Source of the DNA: Polyangiaceae bacterium
GTDB lineage: Bacteria > Myxococcota_A > Polyangia > Polyangiales > Polyangiaceae
DNA: 52,118 nt
Assembly: GCA_016929495.1 (NCBI GenBank)
Contig: JAFGIS010000069.1
Span: 1 to 52,118 of the forward strand
Direction of reading: 5' to 3'
Below, piece after piece: positions 1 through 8,005 of the stretch. Numbering within the stretch: the stretch's first letter is position 1; the number at the start of each line of letters is the position of its first letter. The position numbers and the translations under genes are program-made. The notes under the pieces are model-generated. The model had not been told where the DNA came from and made no database searches. It saw only the letters and a list, made by a program, of their open reading frames with translations.

Positions 1-2
1 CT

Positions 3-854
3 ACGGGTGGTGGCAGCACGGGTACAGCTACGGGTGGTGTCAGCACGGGCGGTACAGCCACGGGCGGCACAGCTACGGGCGGCGTCAGCACGGGCGGCAT
101 CAGCACGGGCGGCATCAGCACGGGCGGTACAGCCACGGGTGGCATTGCCGGCTCTGGCGGCGTTGGAGGTGGGAGAGCGGGAGGAGGAGGCTTCGGCATG
201 AGTGGCGCCGCTGGCTCCGCTGGCGAGGAGGGTGGCCGAGCAGGAGGAGGAACCGCTGGCACGAGCGGCGCCGCGGGGTCCGCTGGCGAGGAGAGTGGTC
301 AAGCAGGAGGAGGAGGGACCGCTGGCACGAGTGGCGCTGCCGGCGCAGGCGGGCGACCACCGCGAATCGTGCGGCCCGCGCTTGCCGTTATGCGCTACTA
401 CGACGAAGCCGGCGAACTGCGAATGCACGTCGCGACGAGCGTCTTCAAAGATCGCGGTGATTGCCACGCCGACGGTATCGTGTGCACCCAGTACGACGCG
501 GCCGGGCTAACCCTGGAGCGCCAGAACGAGATCCAGCTCTTCGTGGATGTGGGAGACGACTGGCCCGCCAACGAAGTCTGCTGGTTCTACGACTACAACC
601 ACTCGCCGAAGGGGTTCTTGGACGTGCACGACCCGGGGTGCGTTCACGTGATCACGAGCGACAACCGCAAGTGGACGGGAATGAGTGAATGGGTGGCGCT
701 TCGCAACTCCCCGCTGGGCTATTGGACAGCGCACAACCATACTCCGCCGGACTCGCGGGCCCAGTACATGGCCTACTTGTACTCGGACGACGGGCCTTAT
801 GGACCTCTCGTGCATACCTGGGTCGGTTCGACCGGACAGCTGATATCACCCTAG
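3..854 (+). CDS. C-terminal part of a Gly/Thr/Ser-rich surface protein (5' end outside window)
   Basis: The reading frame is open to the left edge, so the true start is upstream; a downstream ATG at 198 would cut a continuous repeat region. The first ~50 codons are degenerate TGG-x-STGG repeats, followed by two near-copies of a 21-22 residue SGAAGSAGEE unit. The last ~165 residues form a non-repetitive domain beginning about PRIVRPALAVMRYYDEAGEL, rich in Trp, Tyr, Asp and His, with several Cys. I do not recognise this domain. In this type of genome such Gly/Thr linkers usually follow a lipoprotein signal peptide and tether a globular domain to the outer membrane, so a surface protein is the likely reading. 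The gene faces the minus-strand operon ending at 909. Frame and stop (TAG) are secure; function is unknown. Confidence 0.75.
   Translation, partial: TGGGSTGTATGGVSTGGTATGGTATGGVSTGGISTGGISTGGTATGGIAGSGGVGGGRAGGGGFGMSGAAGSAGEEGGRAGGGTAGTSGAAGSAGEESGQAGGGGTAGTSGAAGAGGRPPRIVRPALAVMRYYDEAGELRMHVATSVFKDRGDCHADGIVCTQYDAAGLTLERQNEIQLFVDVGDDWPANEVCWFYDYNHSPKGFLDVHDPGCVHVITSDNRKWTGMSEWVALRNSPLGYWTAHNHTPPDSRAQYMAYLYSDDGPYGPLVHTWVGSTGQLISP
201..350 (+). repeat. In-frame tandem repeat, 63/66 bp units
   Basis: Two almost complete units (201-263 and 264-329) and the start of a third begin with AGYGGCGCCG and end with ACCGCTGGCACG. The second unit is 3 bp longer, which keeps the frame. They encode SGAAGSAGEE-x-G-x-AGGGTAGT. 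A shorter 15-18 bp Thr-Gly-Gly repeat lies just upstream at about 3-150. In-frame length changes imply selection on the encoded linker and likely copy-number variation between strains. Confidence 0.8.
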
Positions 855-908
855 CCTCCCTGTAGCGCGAAAGTCGTTCAACTTGAGTCAAGTTCCGGAT
901 CTGATGCC

Positions 909-1547
909 CTAGTACCTCGTCTTCTCGGAACGCGTTCTGGAGCGGGCTTCGGTTTCGTCGCGGAGGCTCCGAGCCACTTGCTGAAACGGACGCAAGTCCC
1001 CCTTGTGTGCGAAAAAGAGCACCGAGCCGGCGCGGCCATCGCGTAGGCGTTTCGGACCCCCGAGTGACTGCAGACCCCAGGGGCCCCCTATCACGAAATC
1101 ACTGTTCCAGAACTCCCTCCGGGCGTCGGCATCCGAGTGGGCCAGTACCATCTTGCACAAGCTCGACCGACAGTCGACCTCCGCGAGGAGGGTGCCTACG
1201 AAGCGAGGTTCATCGAGCAGACGACGCGCATCATCGACGGTCGCGTCGGTCCATGCCGCGTTGGGGGCTTGGGCTCTGAGCACCCGTTCGAGGTGTTCCA
1301 GCATTCGTTCGGTGTCCTCAGGACGGGCTGCTCCATGACGGGGGCCGTCAGAGCGGGTCGCCTTCGGCGAGGCAACGGGCAGTTGCTGCGTTGCCACTGG
1401 CGCAGCTTTCTGGTGACGAGCCGCAGTCGGGGCCTGCTCGCTACGCTCCGGCGGGCGCAGACCTCTCCACGCCGCGTATCCCGCGAGAAGCGCCAGCAGG
1501 CCCAGGAAGCCGAAGAGAACACGCCGGAACGGGATCACGGCGAACAC
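909..1547 (-). CDS. Small membrane-anchored protein of unknown function
   Basis: 212 residues starting at GTG (1547), preceded by a G-rich AGGGGCGAG stretch. One N-terminal membrane helix (about residues 7-27, VLFGFLGLLALLAGYAAW) is followed by a Pro/Ala/Gln-rich linker and a soluble domain from about residue 75. That domain has a Cys pair (VDCRSSLCKM) and ends in an Arg-rich tail. The Cys pair fits an extracytoplasmic domain with a short disulfide loop. It starts 9 bp after the stop of the PEGA gene and is the last gene of the kinase-PEGA operon, so it probably shares their expression. I do not recognise the family. Confidence 0.75.
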   Translation of the reverse strand: MFAVIPFRRVLFGFLGLLALLAGYAAWRGLRPPERSEQAPTAARHQKAAPVATQQLPVASPKATRSDGPRHGAARPEDTERMLEHLERVLRAQAPNAAWTDATVDDARRLLDEPRFVGTLLAEVDCRSSLCKMVLAHSDADARREFWNSDFVIGGPWGLQSLGGPKRLRDGRAGSVLFFAHKGDLRPFQQVARSLRDETEARSRTRSEKTRY

Positions 1548-1556
1548 AGCTCGCCC

Positions 1557-2990
1557 CTACCACGTGGCCCTGCAACCCGTCGGTGCCAGCGTCCAGCGTG
1601 CGGCGTTGCGCTTGGCTCGGGCGACGGAATCACGCTCCGACAAGTAGAGCAACGCCGCGACGGTGGTGGCCGTGATGGCGACGGCGCCGGCACCTACCGC
1701 GGCGAGCTCCCAGCGGTGAGCCGCATCGTGGCGTCGATCGTTGGCCGCTTGCTGCTCCTGCAGCTGTGGACTGCCCTGGCCCGCGAACAGCAATGGGTCG
1801 AGGTCGGCTTGGTGGCGCAAGTAGTCGTCCCAACGGTGCTTGGCGACCAGGCCGAGCCCGACCGCCGCGCCTCCGAAGGCCAGCCCCGTTCCGCCCAGGG
1901 CCCAGACCCAGCCCCGATATCGGGACGCCATCGCCTCGGCTTCTCGAGATGGGGGCTTCAGGGGCGTGAGCGTCGGCGCCAGCCGCTCCTGTTCACCCTT
2001 GCGCAGCAGGACCTGTCGAGACCAAGTCTCGAATCCCGGAGCGCGCACCTCGACTTGGTGCCGCCCAACGGGCAGGCGCGACGTGTTCAGCGGCAGGCCG
2101 TTCACCGTGACCCGTGCACCCGGCACGGAGGTGTGGACCATTAGCCTCGCCGTGAGCGCATCCGGAATCGGTGCCAGGGGTCGGACGCCGCAGTCGATCT
2201 TCCACCGGGCTTGGGGAGTGAGGGTCACCTGCCGAGCCGTCGGCGTGTAGCCCCGCCGTTCGAATGCGAGTTGATGCAGACCCGCAGAAAGCAACAGCGG
2301 TTGGGCGAGGGGAGTCCTGGTGACGGGCTGACCGTCGACGACGACGGCAACATCCGGAACGGAACAGCGGATGAGAAGCTCGCCCGGTGCCGGCGCGGGT
2401 GGGAGCGTCAGGTTCACCGTCACGTGCTCGCCTCCGCGGAGGGCCACGGATCGCGCGACACTCTCGTGGCCAGCCATGGAGGCCGTCAGCGCGTGGAGTC
2501 CCACGCCCAGTTCGAGCTCCGGCAAAGGGGACGTCCCCAGCGGTTTTCCGTCCACAGACACGGTCGCGCCATCGGGCTTCACGCGCAGGTCGATGCTGCC
2601 GAGTCTCGCTCGCTGACGGACGATCTCCTGCTCGACCTGCTTGCGGCGCTCGGCGGCGACCGCCGCTCCCCCCTGTCGCAGATACTCTTTGAAGTTGGTG
2701 ATGGCCTGAACTGGATCTCCCAGGGCAACGTAGACCAGCCCGATGTTGTAGAGCACCGCATAGTGAGGCGCGGCCTGAAAGGCACGCCGCAGCTCGACGA
2801 GGGCTTCCGCGAACAGGCCTTGCTCGGAAAACACGACCGCCTTGTCGAAGTGCTCTTGTGCCTCCTGCTCTGGAGGGCTCGTCGGTTCCGGCGCGGCCCA
2901 CACCCGAGGCGACAGACAGCACACGATCAGACCGGCCACGAGGGCTGCCAGCAGGGTCTGGCGAATCCAGAAACGACTCAACCGGGTCAT
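1557..2990 (-). CDS. TPR and triple PEGA-domain membrane protein
   Basis: 477 residues. The ATG at 2990 overlaps the kinase stop as ATGA, so the pair is translationally coupled; the longer frame upstream is the kinase in another frame. A signal peptide spans about residues 1-33 (cleavage near RVWA/AP). TPR-like helices follow at about 42-110 (HFDKAVVFSEQGLFAEAL, YNIGLVYVALGDPVQAI). Three PEGA-type beta domains at about 120-185, 193-260 and 272-340 carry the V-DG-x-P-L-G and G-x-H-x-L/V turns. Two membrane helices lie near 365-385 and 425-445. PEGA proteins of myxobacteria commonly sit beside Ser/Thr kinases and are thought to act in the envelope; a role in the kinase pathway is inferred from the operon. 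Confidence 0.88.
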   Translation of the reverse strand: MTRLSRFWIRQTLLAALVAGLIVCCLSPRVWAAPEPTSPPEQEAQEHFDKAVVFSEQGLFAEALVELRRAFQAAPHYAVLYNIGLVYVALGDPVQAITNFKEYLRQGGAAVAAERRKQVEQEIVRQRARLGSIDLRVKPDGATVSVDGKPLGTSPLPELELGVGLHALTASMAGHESVARSVALRGGEHVTVNLTLPPAPAPGELLIRCSVPDVAVVVDGQPVTRTPLAQPLLLSAGLHQLAFERRGYTPTARQVTLTPQARWKIDCGVRPLAPIPDALTARLMVHTSVPGARVTVNGLPLNTSRLPVGRHQVEVRAPGFETWSRQVLLRKGEQERLAPTLTPLKPPSREAEAMASRYRGWVWALGGTGLAFGGAAVGLGLVAKHRWDDYLRHQADLDPLLFAGQGSPQLQEQQAANDRRHDAAHRWELAAVGAGAVAITATTVAALLYLSERDSVARAKRNAARWTLAPTGCRATW

Positions 2991-4444
2991 CGATAGGGGT
3001 TGGTGGGGTCGAGGCGAACAGGCGCAGGGCCGATGGGAATCGAATGCTCCGGTGTCGGTGCTGTGCCGGACGCGGAGATCTTCGACGGCTTGCCCGGGAG
3101 TCCGGCGTCTTCGGCAGAGCGTTGCGGCCTCACTTCCGTGGTCCGCGGCCGCTCGCCACTGGGTGGCTGAGGCGCCGTGCTCGCGTTGCTGCTTCGGGCG
3201 GGCTCCATGGCGGGAACCCTTGGTGCATCGGGCGACGTTCGCCGAACGATCCGAGTATCGAGGGCGGCACTGCGCTGGGTGGCGGCCTCCGAGGAGGAGG
3301 GCTGCGCACTCGGAACGTCCTGCCCCGAGGTAGCACCTGGCGTGGCACGGGGCATCGGTCGGTTCACCAACCATCCCGCGGCAACGCCGAGCACCGCCAG
3401 GGTGATCGCTGCTGCAGGAGCGATGGCGTGGCGCCAGTGGCTCCCTTTCGGCGCGGGCGCTTGTTCACGGTCGACCGTGGGCAGGGTGATCGAGTCGGTA
3501 AGAGTCTCGACGCACGTCGAGATCCGCCGGTCTGTTGCCCTCTGCTGCGGACGTCGCGGGCGCGCGTATGGACTCAAGGCCGAGCCGAACTGGTCCACGG
3601 ATGCATACCGCAGGCGCCGATCCCGAGCCATGGCCTGGTTCACCACATGCACGAGCCCGATATCCAGTTCCGGCTGGATCGCGTCGAGTGGGACTGGAAG
3701 GTCGCGCGCGATGCGGCAGCGTACCGCCAGGGGATCGCTTCCCGGGTGCGGGAGACGGCCGGACAGGGCGTGGTACAGGACGACACCCAGGGAATACACG
3801 TCGGTGCGCACGTCGATGTTCTCCTCGCCCGCAGCTTGCTCAGGCGACATGTAGCTCGGAGTGCCCAACGCCCGGCCGGCAGTTGAAGGCGTCTCGTCGA
3901 CGTGTCCGGCGTAGAGCCGAGCGACACCGAAGTCGAGCAGCTTGACCTGCTCTGAGCCGTCGTCCCTGCGCACGATGAACAGGTTGTGGGGTTTGATGTC
4001 GCAGTGGATGATTCCGGCCTCGTGCGCTCGCTCTGCACCATGACAGGCCTGCAGGACGAACTCGGCGGCCACCGACGGGACGAGCCTCCCCTCGCGGGCA
4101 ACACGCGCAGCCAGAGTCTCGCCCTGGAGCAGCTCCATCACGATGAAGGGCGCTCCGTCCGGAGCCTGTCCCCAATCCGTCACGGCTGCGATGTGGTCGG
4201 AGCAGAGCCGTCCCGCAGCCTCCGCCTCGCGTCGGAAGCGCTCCAGCATCGCCTCGCGGTGCATCAGCTCGGGACGCAGGAACTTGATCGCGACACGCCG
4301 CCGGATCAGGACGTGCTCGGCCTCGTAGACCGTCCCCATGCCGCCGGCGCCCACGAGGCGCCCCACCCGGTAGCGTTCGAGCAGCAGTTGGCCGCAACGT
4401 TCGGCAGCAGGGCACTCGGCCTCGGGATGCGCGCCGCCATTCAC
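2987..4444 (-). CDS. Transmembrane Ser/Thr protein kinase (PknB-like) with HCD catalytic loop
   Basis: 485 residues, starting at a GTG (4444) with GAGG about 7 bases upstream. The kinase domain spans about residues 25-290: Gly loop GAGGMG at 32-37, VAIK Lys54, Glu in the RFRREAE helix, catalytic loop HCDIKPHN with Asp149, DFG at 171-173 and GTPSYMSPEQ in the activation segment. Catalytic Lys, Asp, Asn and DFG Asp are all present, so it should be active. The usual HRD Arg is Cys148, which makes it a non-RD kinase. One membrane helix at about 342-362 is followed by a ~120 residue Pro/Ser/Arg-rich, probably external tail with no recognisable sensor. The start overlaps the stop of a sigma-54 activator fossil (GTGA), and the stop overlaps the PEGA gene start. 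Confidence 0.95.
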   Translation of the reverse strand: MNGGAHPEAECPAAERCGQLLLERYRVGRLVGAGGMGTVYEAEHVLIRRRVAIKFLRPELMHREAMLERFRREAEAAGRLCSDHIAAVTDWGQAPDGAPFIVMELLQGETLAARVAREGRLVPSVAAEFVLQACHGAERAHEAGIIHCDIKPHNLFIVRRDDGSEQVKLLDFGVARLYAGHVDETPSTAGRALGTPSYMSPEQAAGEENIDVRTDVYSLGVVLYHALSGRLPHPGSDPLAVRCRIARDLPVPLDAIQPELDIGLVHVVNQAMARDRRLRYASVDQFGSALSPYARPRRPQQRATDRRISTCVETLTDSITLPTVDREQAPAPKGSHWRHAIAPAAAITLAVLGVAAGWLVNRPMPRATPGATSGQDVPSAQPSSSEAATQRSAALDTRIVRRTSPDAPRVPAMEPARSSNASTAPQPPSGERPRTTEVRPQRSAEDAGLPGKPSKISASGTAPTPEHSIPIGPAPVRLDPTNPYR

Positions 4445-4830
4445 CGGGAAGCACCTCGAGGGGTCCGCGCTGCCCGAACGCCCGGTGGACCGCCGCCCGC
4501 GAACTCGGCGGGCAAGTGCGAACGCCGGAACAACGGCGCATCGCCGACGCTGTGGGTCGGGTGTTGCGGCAAGGGCTTGAGCTCCCGCGCGTTCCTGGGG
4601 AACGGGTGCAGTAGCAGGGCTTCGACGAGTCTCGCCTGCGCGGGCAGCACGCGGCCCAACGCTTCGTTCAAGAATAGGCCGAAAGGCGGCACGATATCCT
4701 CGATCCGTTCGCAGAGCAGAGGGATCCGGACGACAGAACCGAGCCGGGCCAGCAGGTCTTCACGGAACGCTCCCTAACGTACCAAGGGACTCGGCGAGCG
4801 TAGTCGAGCGACAACGAGCGCGCAACGGCC
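4441..4830 (-). pseudogene. Fossil of a sigma-54-dependent activator (AAA+ C-terminal part)
   Basis: Reading leftwards from about 4775, one frame gives GAFREDLLARLG, then RIPLLCERIEDI, then EALLLHPFPRNARELKPL and SHLPAEF. These match in order the C-terminal half of sigma-54 interaction domains (FREDL-x-x-RL, R-x-PPLRER-x-EDI, HPWPGNVREL). A TAG stop sits directly before GAFRED. The same frame continues upstream as ALVVARLRSPSPLVR, resembling the preceding VVAATxR segment, and then meets more stops. Walker A, Walker B and the GAFTGA loop are not found upstream, and no DNA-binding domain follows. The fragment ends in TGA at 4441-4443, overlapping the kinase GTG. Activator-kinase-PEGA gene strings are familiar in Polyangiales, so this is probably the dead first gene of the operon. 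Confidence 0.7.
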
Positions 4831-5833
4831 GGCCGCTCGCTGGGGCCTGCAGCGCTACGATACTGGCCACTCGGCCCGACCCGGCGAAGGAAGAGACGCC
4901 CTGCGTCGCCAGCGCTTCCGAAGGTTGAGAGAAAAGTCTCGTGGCGCGCGGCGGTGCCACGGGCTGGCCAGCGAGCGACTCGCTCCCAGTTCGGCGGCGG
5001 CTCATCGAGGAACGTCGGCGACCGGGCGCGAGCGGCCCGTCAAGGTGGCTGCCGTCCTTCGGGCGTCACAACCCGGGGAACCCGGCGGTGCGTCCGCTGA
5101 CAGACCAGTCCAGAGGCGCGCGTCTTTCGCTTCGCATTCGCCGGTCGCCGGCTTCACGATTCTGAGCCGCAGGGGCACGCCTGTGCCTCGATGTTCCACC
5201 GTTCTCGCCGGACTGCCGGACTCCCGTCGGGAAATGGCCTGAGCGGTCGCGATGCGAAGCGACGGGTGTCACAGGACCGTTCGTCACAGGAGCAGTGCCG
5301 TCCGTCACAAGGCAGTTGACGCGACCGGTTCCAGGTGCGAGCTTGACGATGCTAGCGGTTTTCTTCGAACCATTCACCTGAACAGAGCCATGTAGACCGA
5401 CTTCCACGAGAGCGATTCATACGTCGGCTGGACTGCTCGTGGTGCTTGTGGTGGGGCAACGCCCAGGACAGCCGGCCCGCAACCGGTATCGGGTGTTGTC
5501 GGACGGACGACGCGAGCGCGGCCCCAGCAGAGGACGAAGGCCTGGTGTCGTGCTTCGCAGTGCCCGCCCGGGGGCTTCGGTTCATCCAAATCGAGGCTTC
5601 GAGAACGAGAGGCACCCGAGCAGGTCTGCGCTTCGACAGACGCGAGGCGCTGGTCCGGTTCGGTACACGGCGGCGTCGCGCTGTGTTTGGGAATCGGGCA
5701 GTTCACTATCGATGCCGCAGTGCAACTGAGCTGCATTGCGCGTGGTCGCGGCCGTGCCGAGCGGTCATGCCCCGACACGGCCGTGGGCCGTCTAGCGCTT
5801 GCCACGACAACCCGGAATTCGACGGAGGCCAGC
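4831..5833. other. Gene-poor stretch without recognisable coding sequence
   Basis: Several frames stay open, as expected at this GC content, but none shows a domain, a signal peptide or a convincing ribosome binding site, and the third-position bias is weak. It probably holds further decayed sequence upstream of the activator fossil and the promoter region of the methyltransferase at 5834. Three GTCACAGG-like direct repeats lie at 5268-5276, 5283-5291 and 5304-5312. Confidence 0.5.
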
Positions 5834-6775
5834 ATGAACTTCACCAGACTGAAAAGGATCTTGTCTTCGGTCGTGGAGCTCGGCGAAGAGCCCGCTACGT
5901 CCCTGCTCCAGAACGAGCTTGCGGAGCTTTCGCGTGAGCGCGCCGCGCTTTCGGCCGAGCAGGACCTTCGTGCGCGCCAGGCATTTCGGCGGGAGCTACT
6001 CCAGATCGTGCACGAGTCGCACTTCTGCCGCTATGCCTATCGCAAGCCACGCGGCTACCCGGGTGACTTCGTAACCCAGGAGATGATCTGGCTTTCCAGG
6101 ACCAACGGCCAGAGCGTCCGGTACGCCGGAGACACTCGACGCGGACGCCTCATCAACTCCGTCACGATGAACATGGAGAACGCGGCAGCGAACGAGGAGC
6201 GGGTCTACTTCCTGCGCCGGCTCGTCGAGGGAAGCTCGGGTGGGCGTGTCGCCAGCATCGGGTGTGGATCCTGCATCGAGCTATGGGACCCATCCGTTCT
6301 GGCGAGGCGGAGCGACTGGCGCTACGTGCTGGTCGATCAGGACTCCGGCGCGCTGGAGGCTGCGCGCCGCGCCGTTGCGCCTTCTGACACCGCGGTGCGG
6401 ACGGTCCATGAGAACGTGTTGAAGTTCGTTCTGCGCGCCGAACAGCGCCTAGGTCCGTGCGACCTCGTTTACCTGTTCGGGCTGCTCGACTACTTCTCCG
6501 AGGCGAACGCGCGCAAGATCGTGGAATGCCTCTGGCCCGTGATCGCGCCGGGCGGAGAGCTCGTCGTGACCAACGCACATCCGTCCAACCCGACTCGTCT
6601 TTGGATGGAATACGTGGCCGACTGGTTTCTGGACTACAAGACGGAATCCACGCTCCTGGGCCTCGCGGACAGGCTTCCGGATTGCCAGGCGCAGGTGAGG
6701 CGGGACAGCTTCGGCGTATACCAGTACCTGCGGCTCAGGCGGCAGATATCGACGCAGTCGCGCGCTGCTGGTTGA
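5834..6775 (+). CDS. Class I SAM-dependent methyltransferase, extracellular-factor (3-OH-PAME) biosynthesis-like
   Basis: 313 residues. The ATG at 5834 is chosen because CGGAGG lies 6 bases upstream; the longer open frame has no such site. The N-terminal ~100 residues are helical and contain YRKPRGYPGDFV, a motif family typical of proteins annotated as extracellular factor 3-hydroxypalmitate methyl ester biosynthesis methyltransferases. The Rossmann part follows: SAM motif I RVASIGCGSCIE (about 140-152), acidic VLVDQD in motif II, DLVYLFGLLDYF, and APGGELVVTNAHPSN in the later strands. No membrane segment is seen, so it is cytoplasmic. The substrate cannot be read from sequence; a fatty acyl methylation role is only a family hint. 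It is followed by an independent VWA lipoprotein gene. Confidence 0.8.
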   Translation: MNFTRLKRILSSVVELGEEPATSLLQNELAELSRERAALSAEQDLRARQAFRRELLQIVHESHFCRYAYRKPRGYPGDFVTQEMIWLSRTNGQSVRYAGDTRRGRLINSVTMNMENAAANEERVYFLRRLVEGSSGGRVASIGCGSCIELWDPSVLARRSDWRYVLVDQDSGALEAARRAVAPSDTAVRTVHENVLKFVLRAEQRLGPCDLVYLFGLLDYFSEANARKIVECLWPVIAPGGELVVTNAHPSNPTRLWMEYVADWFLDYKTESTLLGLADRLPDCQAQVRRDSFGVYQYLRLRRQISTQSRAAG

Positions 6776-6934
6776 GGTACGGTTGGCCGCGTGCGAGCGC
6801 TTCCACCGGGCCTTTCGAGCGTCAGCTTTGCCATGTGGGTCCCGTTCGCACCATTGTGCACCGTATGGCGCTCGACGGCTCGTTCGCGGATCTTTCGCCC
6901 TTACGACCTTATGCCTCCGTCCGTTGATGAAGCT

Positions 6935-7990
6935 ATGGCTATCCGTGTGCTCGTTCCCTGCTCCGTTCTCGCGCTCCTCGTGGTCGCTGGTTGCGGCAAC
7001 TCCCAACCAGAAGAACAGAGTGCGGCCCTCGTACGGCTCGCGTGTAGCAAGGCTGACGAAACCGGACAGGTTAGCGGTGCGCTGAGCGTTGTGGACAAGA
7101 AAGGGGATCCCGTTTCGATCAGCAAGGACGACGCCACGGTTGGGGTCGAAACGCGAGCGGGCGACGGGCCGTGGAAGACCATCAAGGACGTACAGCACGG
7201 CTTCAACGGCCCGGCCCAGCTCGACGTCGTGCTCGTCGTCGACAATAGCGGCAGCGAGATTGACGAGCTCGAGAGGATCCAGGAGACAGCTCGAGACTTC
7301 GCCCGCAAGCTCGAAGTCCGCGCGCATCGCGACCGCGTGGCCCTGGTGCGCGTCAGCACCGTAGCCAAGGTGCTCACGCCTCTGACCGAAGACCTCGACG
7401 CTTTCGACGCGGCCGTGGCATCGCTATTCGTGAGAAACGGCTGGACAGCGCTATGGGACGGAATTCGCGTCGCCAACGAAATACTCGCGGAGGACGCGCT
7501 CGGCCAAGTCAAGGGCGCCGACGGTGAGATCTGTCTCGGACGGACCTATCGAGCTATCGTCGCGTTCACGGACGGCCGCGAAAACAACTCCGCGGATGAG
7601 CACGAAACCAGCTATCCAGGGGATGGGGTCGACACGACCCTCGACATGCTGGCCGAGCAGGAGGTGCTCGGAGCGCGCACACCGCTGCACCTGGTGGGCA
7701 TAGGACCGAAGGTGGACCCAGAGACGCTGAGCGGGCTGGCGGATAAGACTCAAGGCTACTACGCGGCCATCGATGACTTCAACTCCCTGCACGGCAAGCT
7801 CATGTCGGCTGCCGCCCGCCTTGACGGGCAGATCCCCGTCTGCTTCGTGCCCAACGATTGCGCCGACACGCAAGCGCGCATTTCCGTCACGCTCGCTTCC
7901 GACCCGGCCGCCACGCCGCTCGTGGCCGAGCTCCCATTGCCGGACGAGTGGTGCGCGGTCGTCGCGGACAACGGCAAGAGCAAGAAGTAG
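6935..7990 (+). CDS. VWA-domain lipoprotein
   Basis: 351 residues from ATG 6935; an in-frame ATG at 6911 would only lengthen the signal. The signal peptide is MAIRVLVPCSVLALLVVAGC with lipobox VVAGC, giving a mature protein starting CGNSQ. The VWA domain begins about residue 85: MIDAS residues in VVDNSGSE (D-x-S-x-S), a Thr in LVRVSTVAKV and Asp in AFTDGREN are all in place, so metal-dependent ligand binding is likely. The rest of the domain ends about residue 300, and a Cys-containing tail (IPVCFVPNDCADTQ) could form a disulfide. VWA domains usually mediate protein-protein contacts; the ligand is unknown. It converges with the next gene, 15 bases apart. Confidence 0.85.
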   Translation: MAIRVLVPCSVLALLVVAGCGNSQPEEQSAALVRLACSKADETGQVSGALSVVDKKGDPVSISKDDATVGVETRAGDGPWKTIKDVQHGFNGPAQLDVVLVVDNSGSEIDELERIQETARDFARKLEVRAHRDRVALVRVSTVAKVLTPLTEDLDAFDAAVASLFVRNGWTALWDGIRVANEILAEDALGQVKGADGEICLGRTYRAIVAFTDGRENNSADEHETSYPGDGVDTTLDMLAEQEVLGARTPLHLVGIGPKVDPETLSGLADKTQGYYAAIDDFNSLHGKLMSAAARLDGQIPVCFVPNDCADTQARISVTLASDPAATPLVAELPLPDEWCAVVADNGKSKK

Positions 7991-8005
7991 CCCGAGCCCT
8001 CGGCT

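Noticed and set aside
7-201. ORF 7-201 (Ala/Arg/Val-rich)
   Set aside because: Alternate frame of the Gly/Thr tandem repeat at the window edge; the repeat units are only sensible in the frame leading to 854.
880-894. AACTTGAGTCAAGTT palindrome between convergent genes
   Set aside because: Looks like half-sites of a MerR/SoxR-type operator but lies between two 3' ends, where it is more likely a weak terminator or chance.
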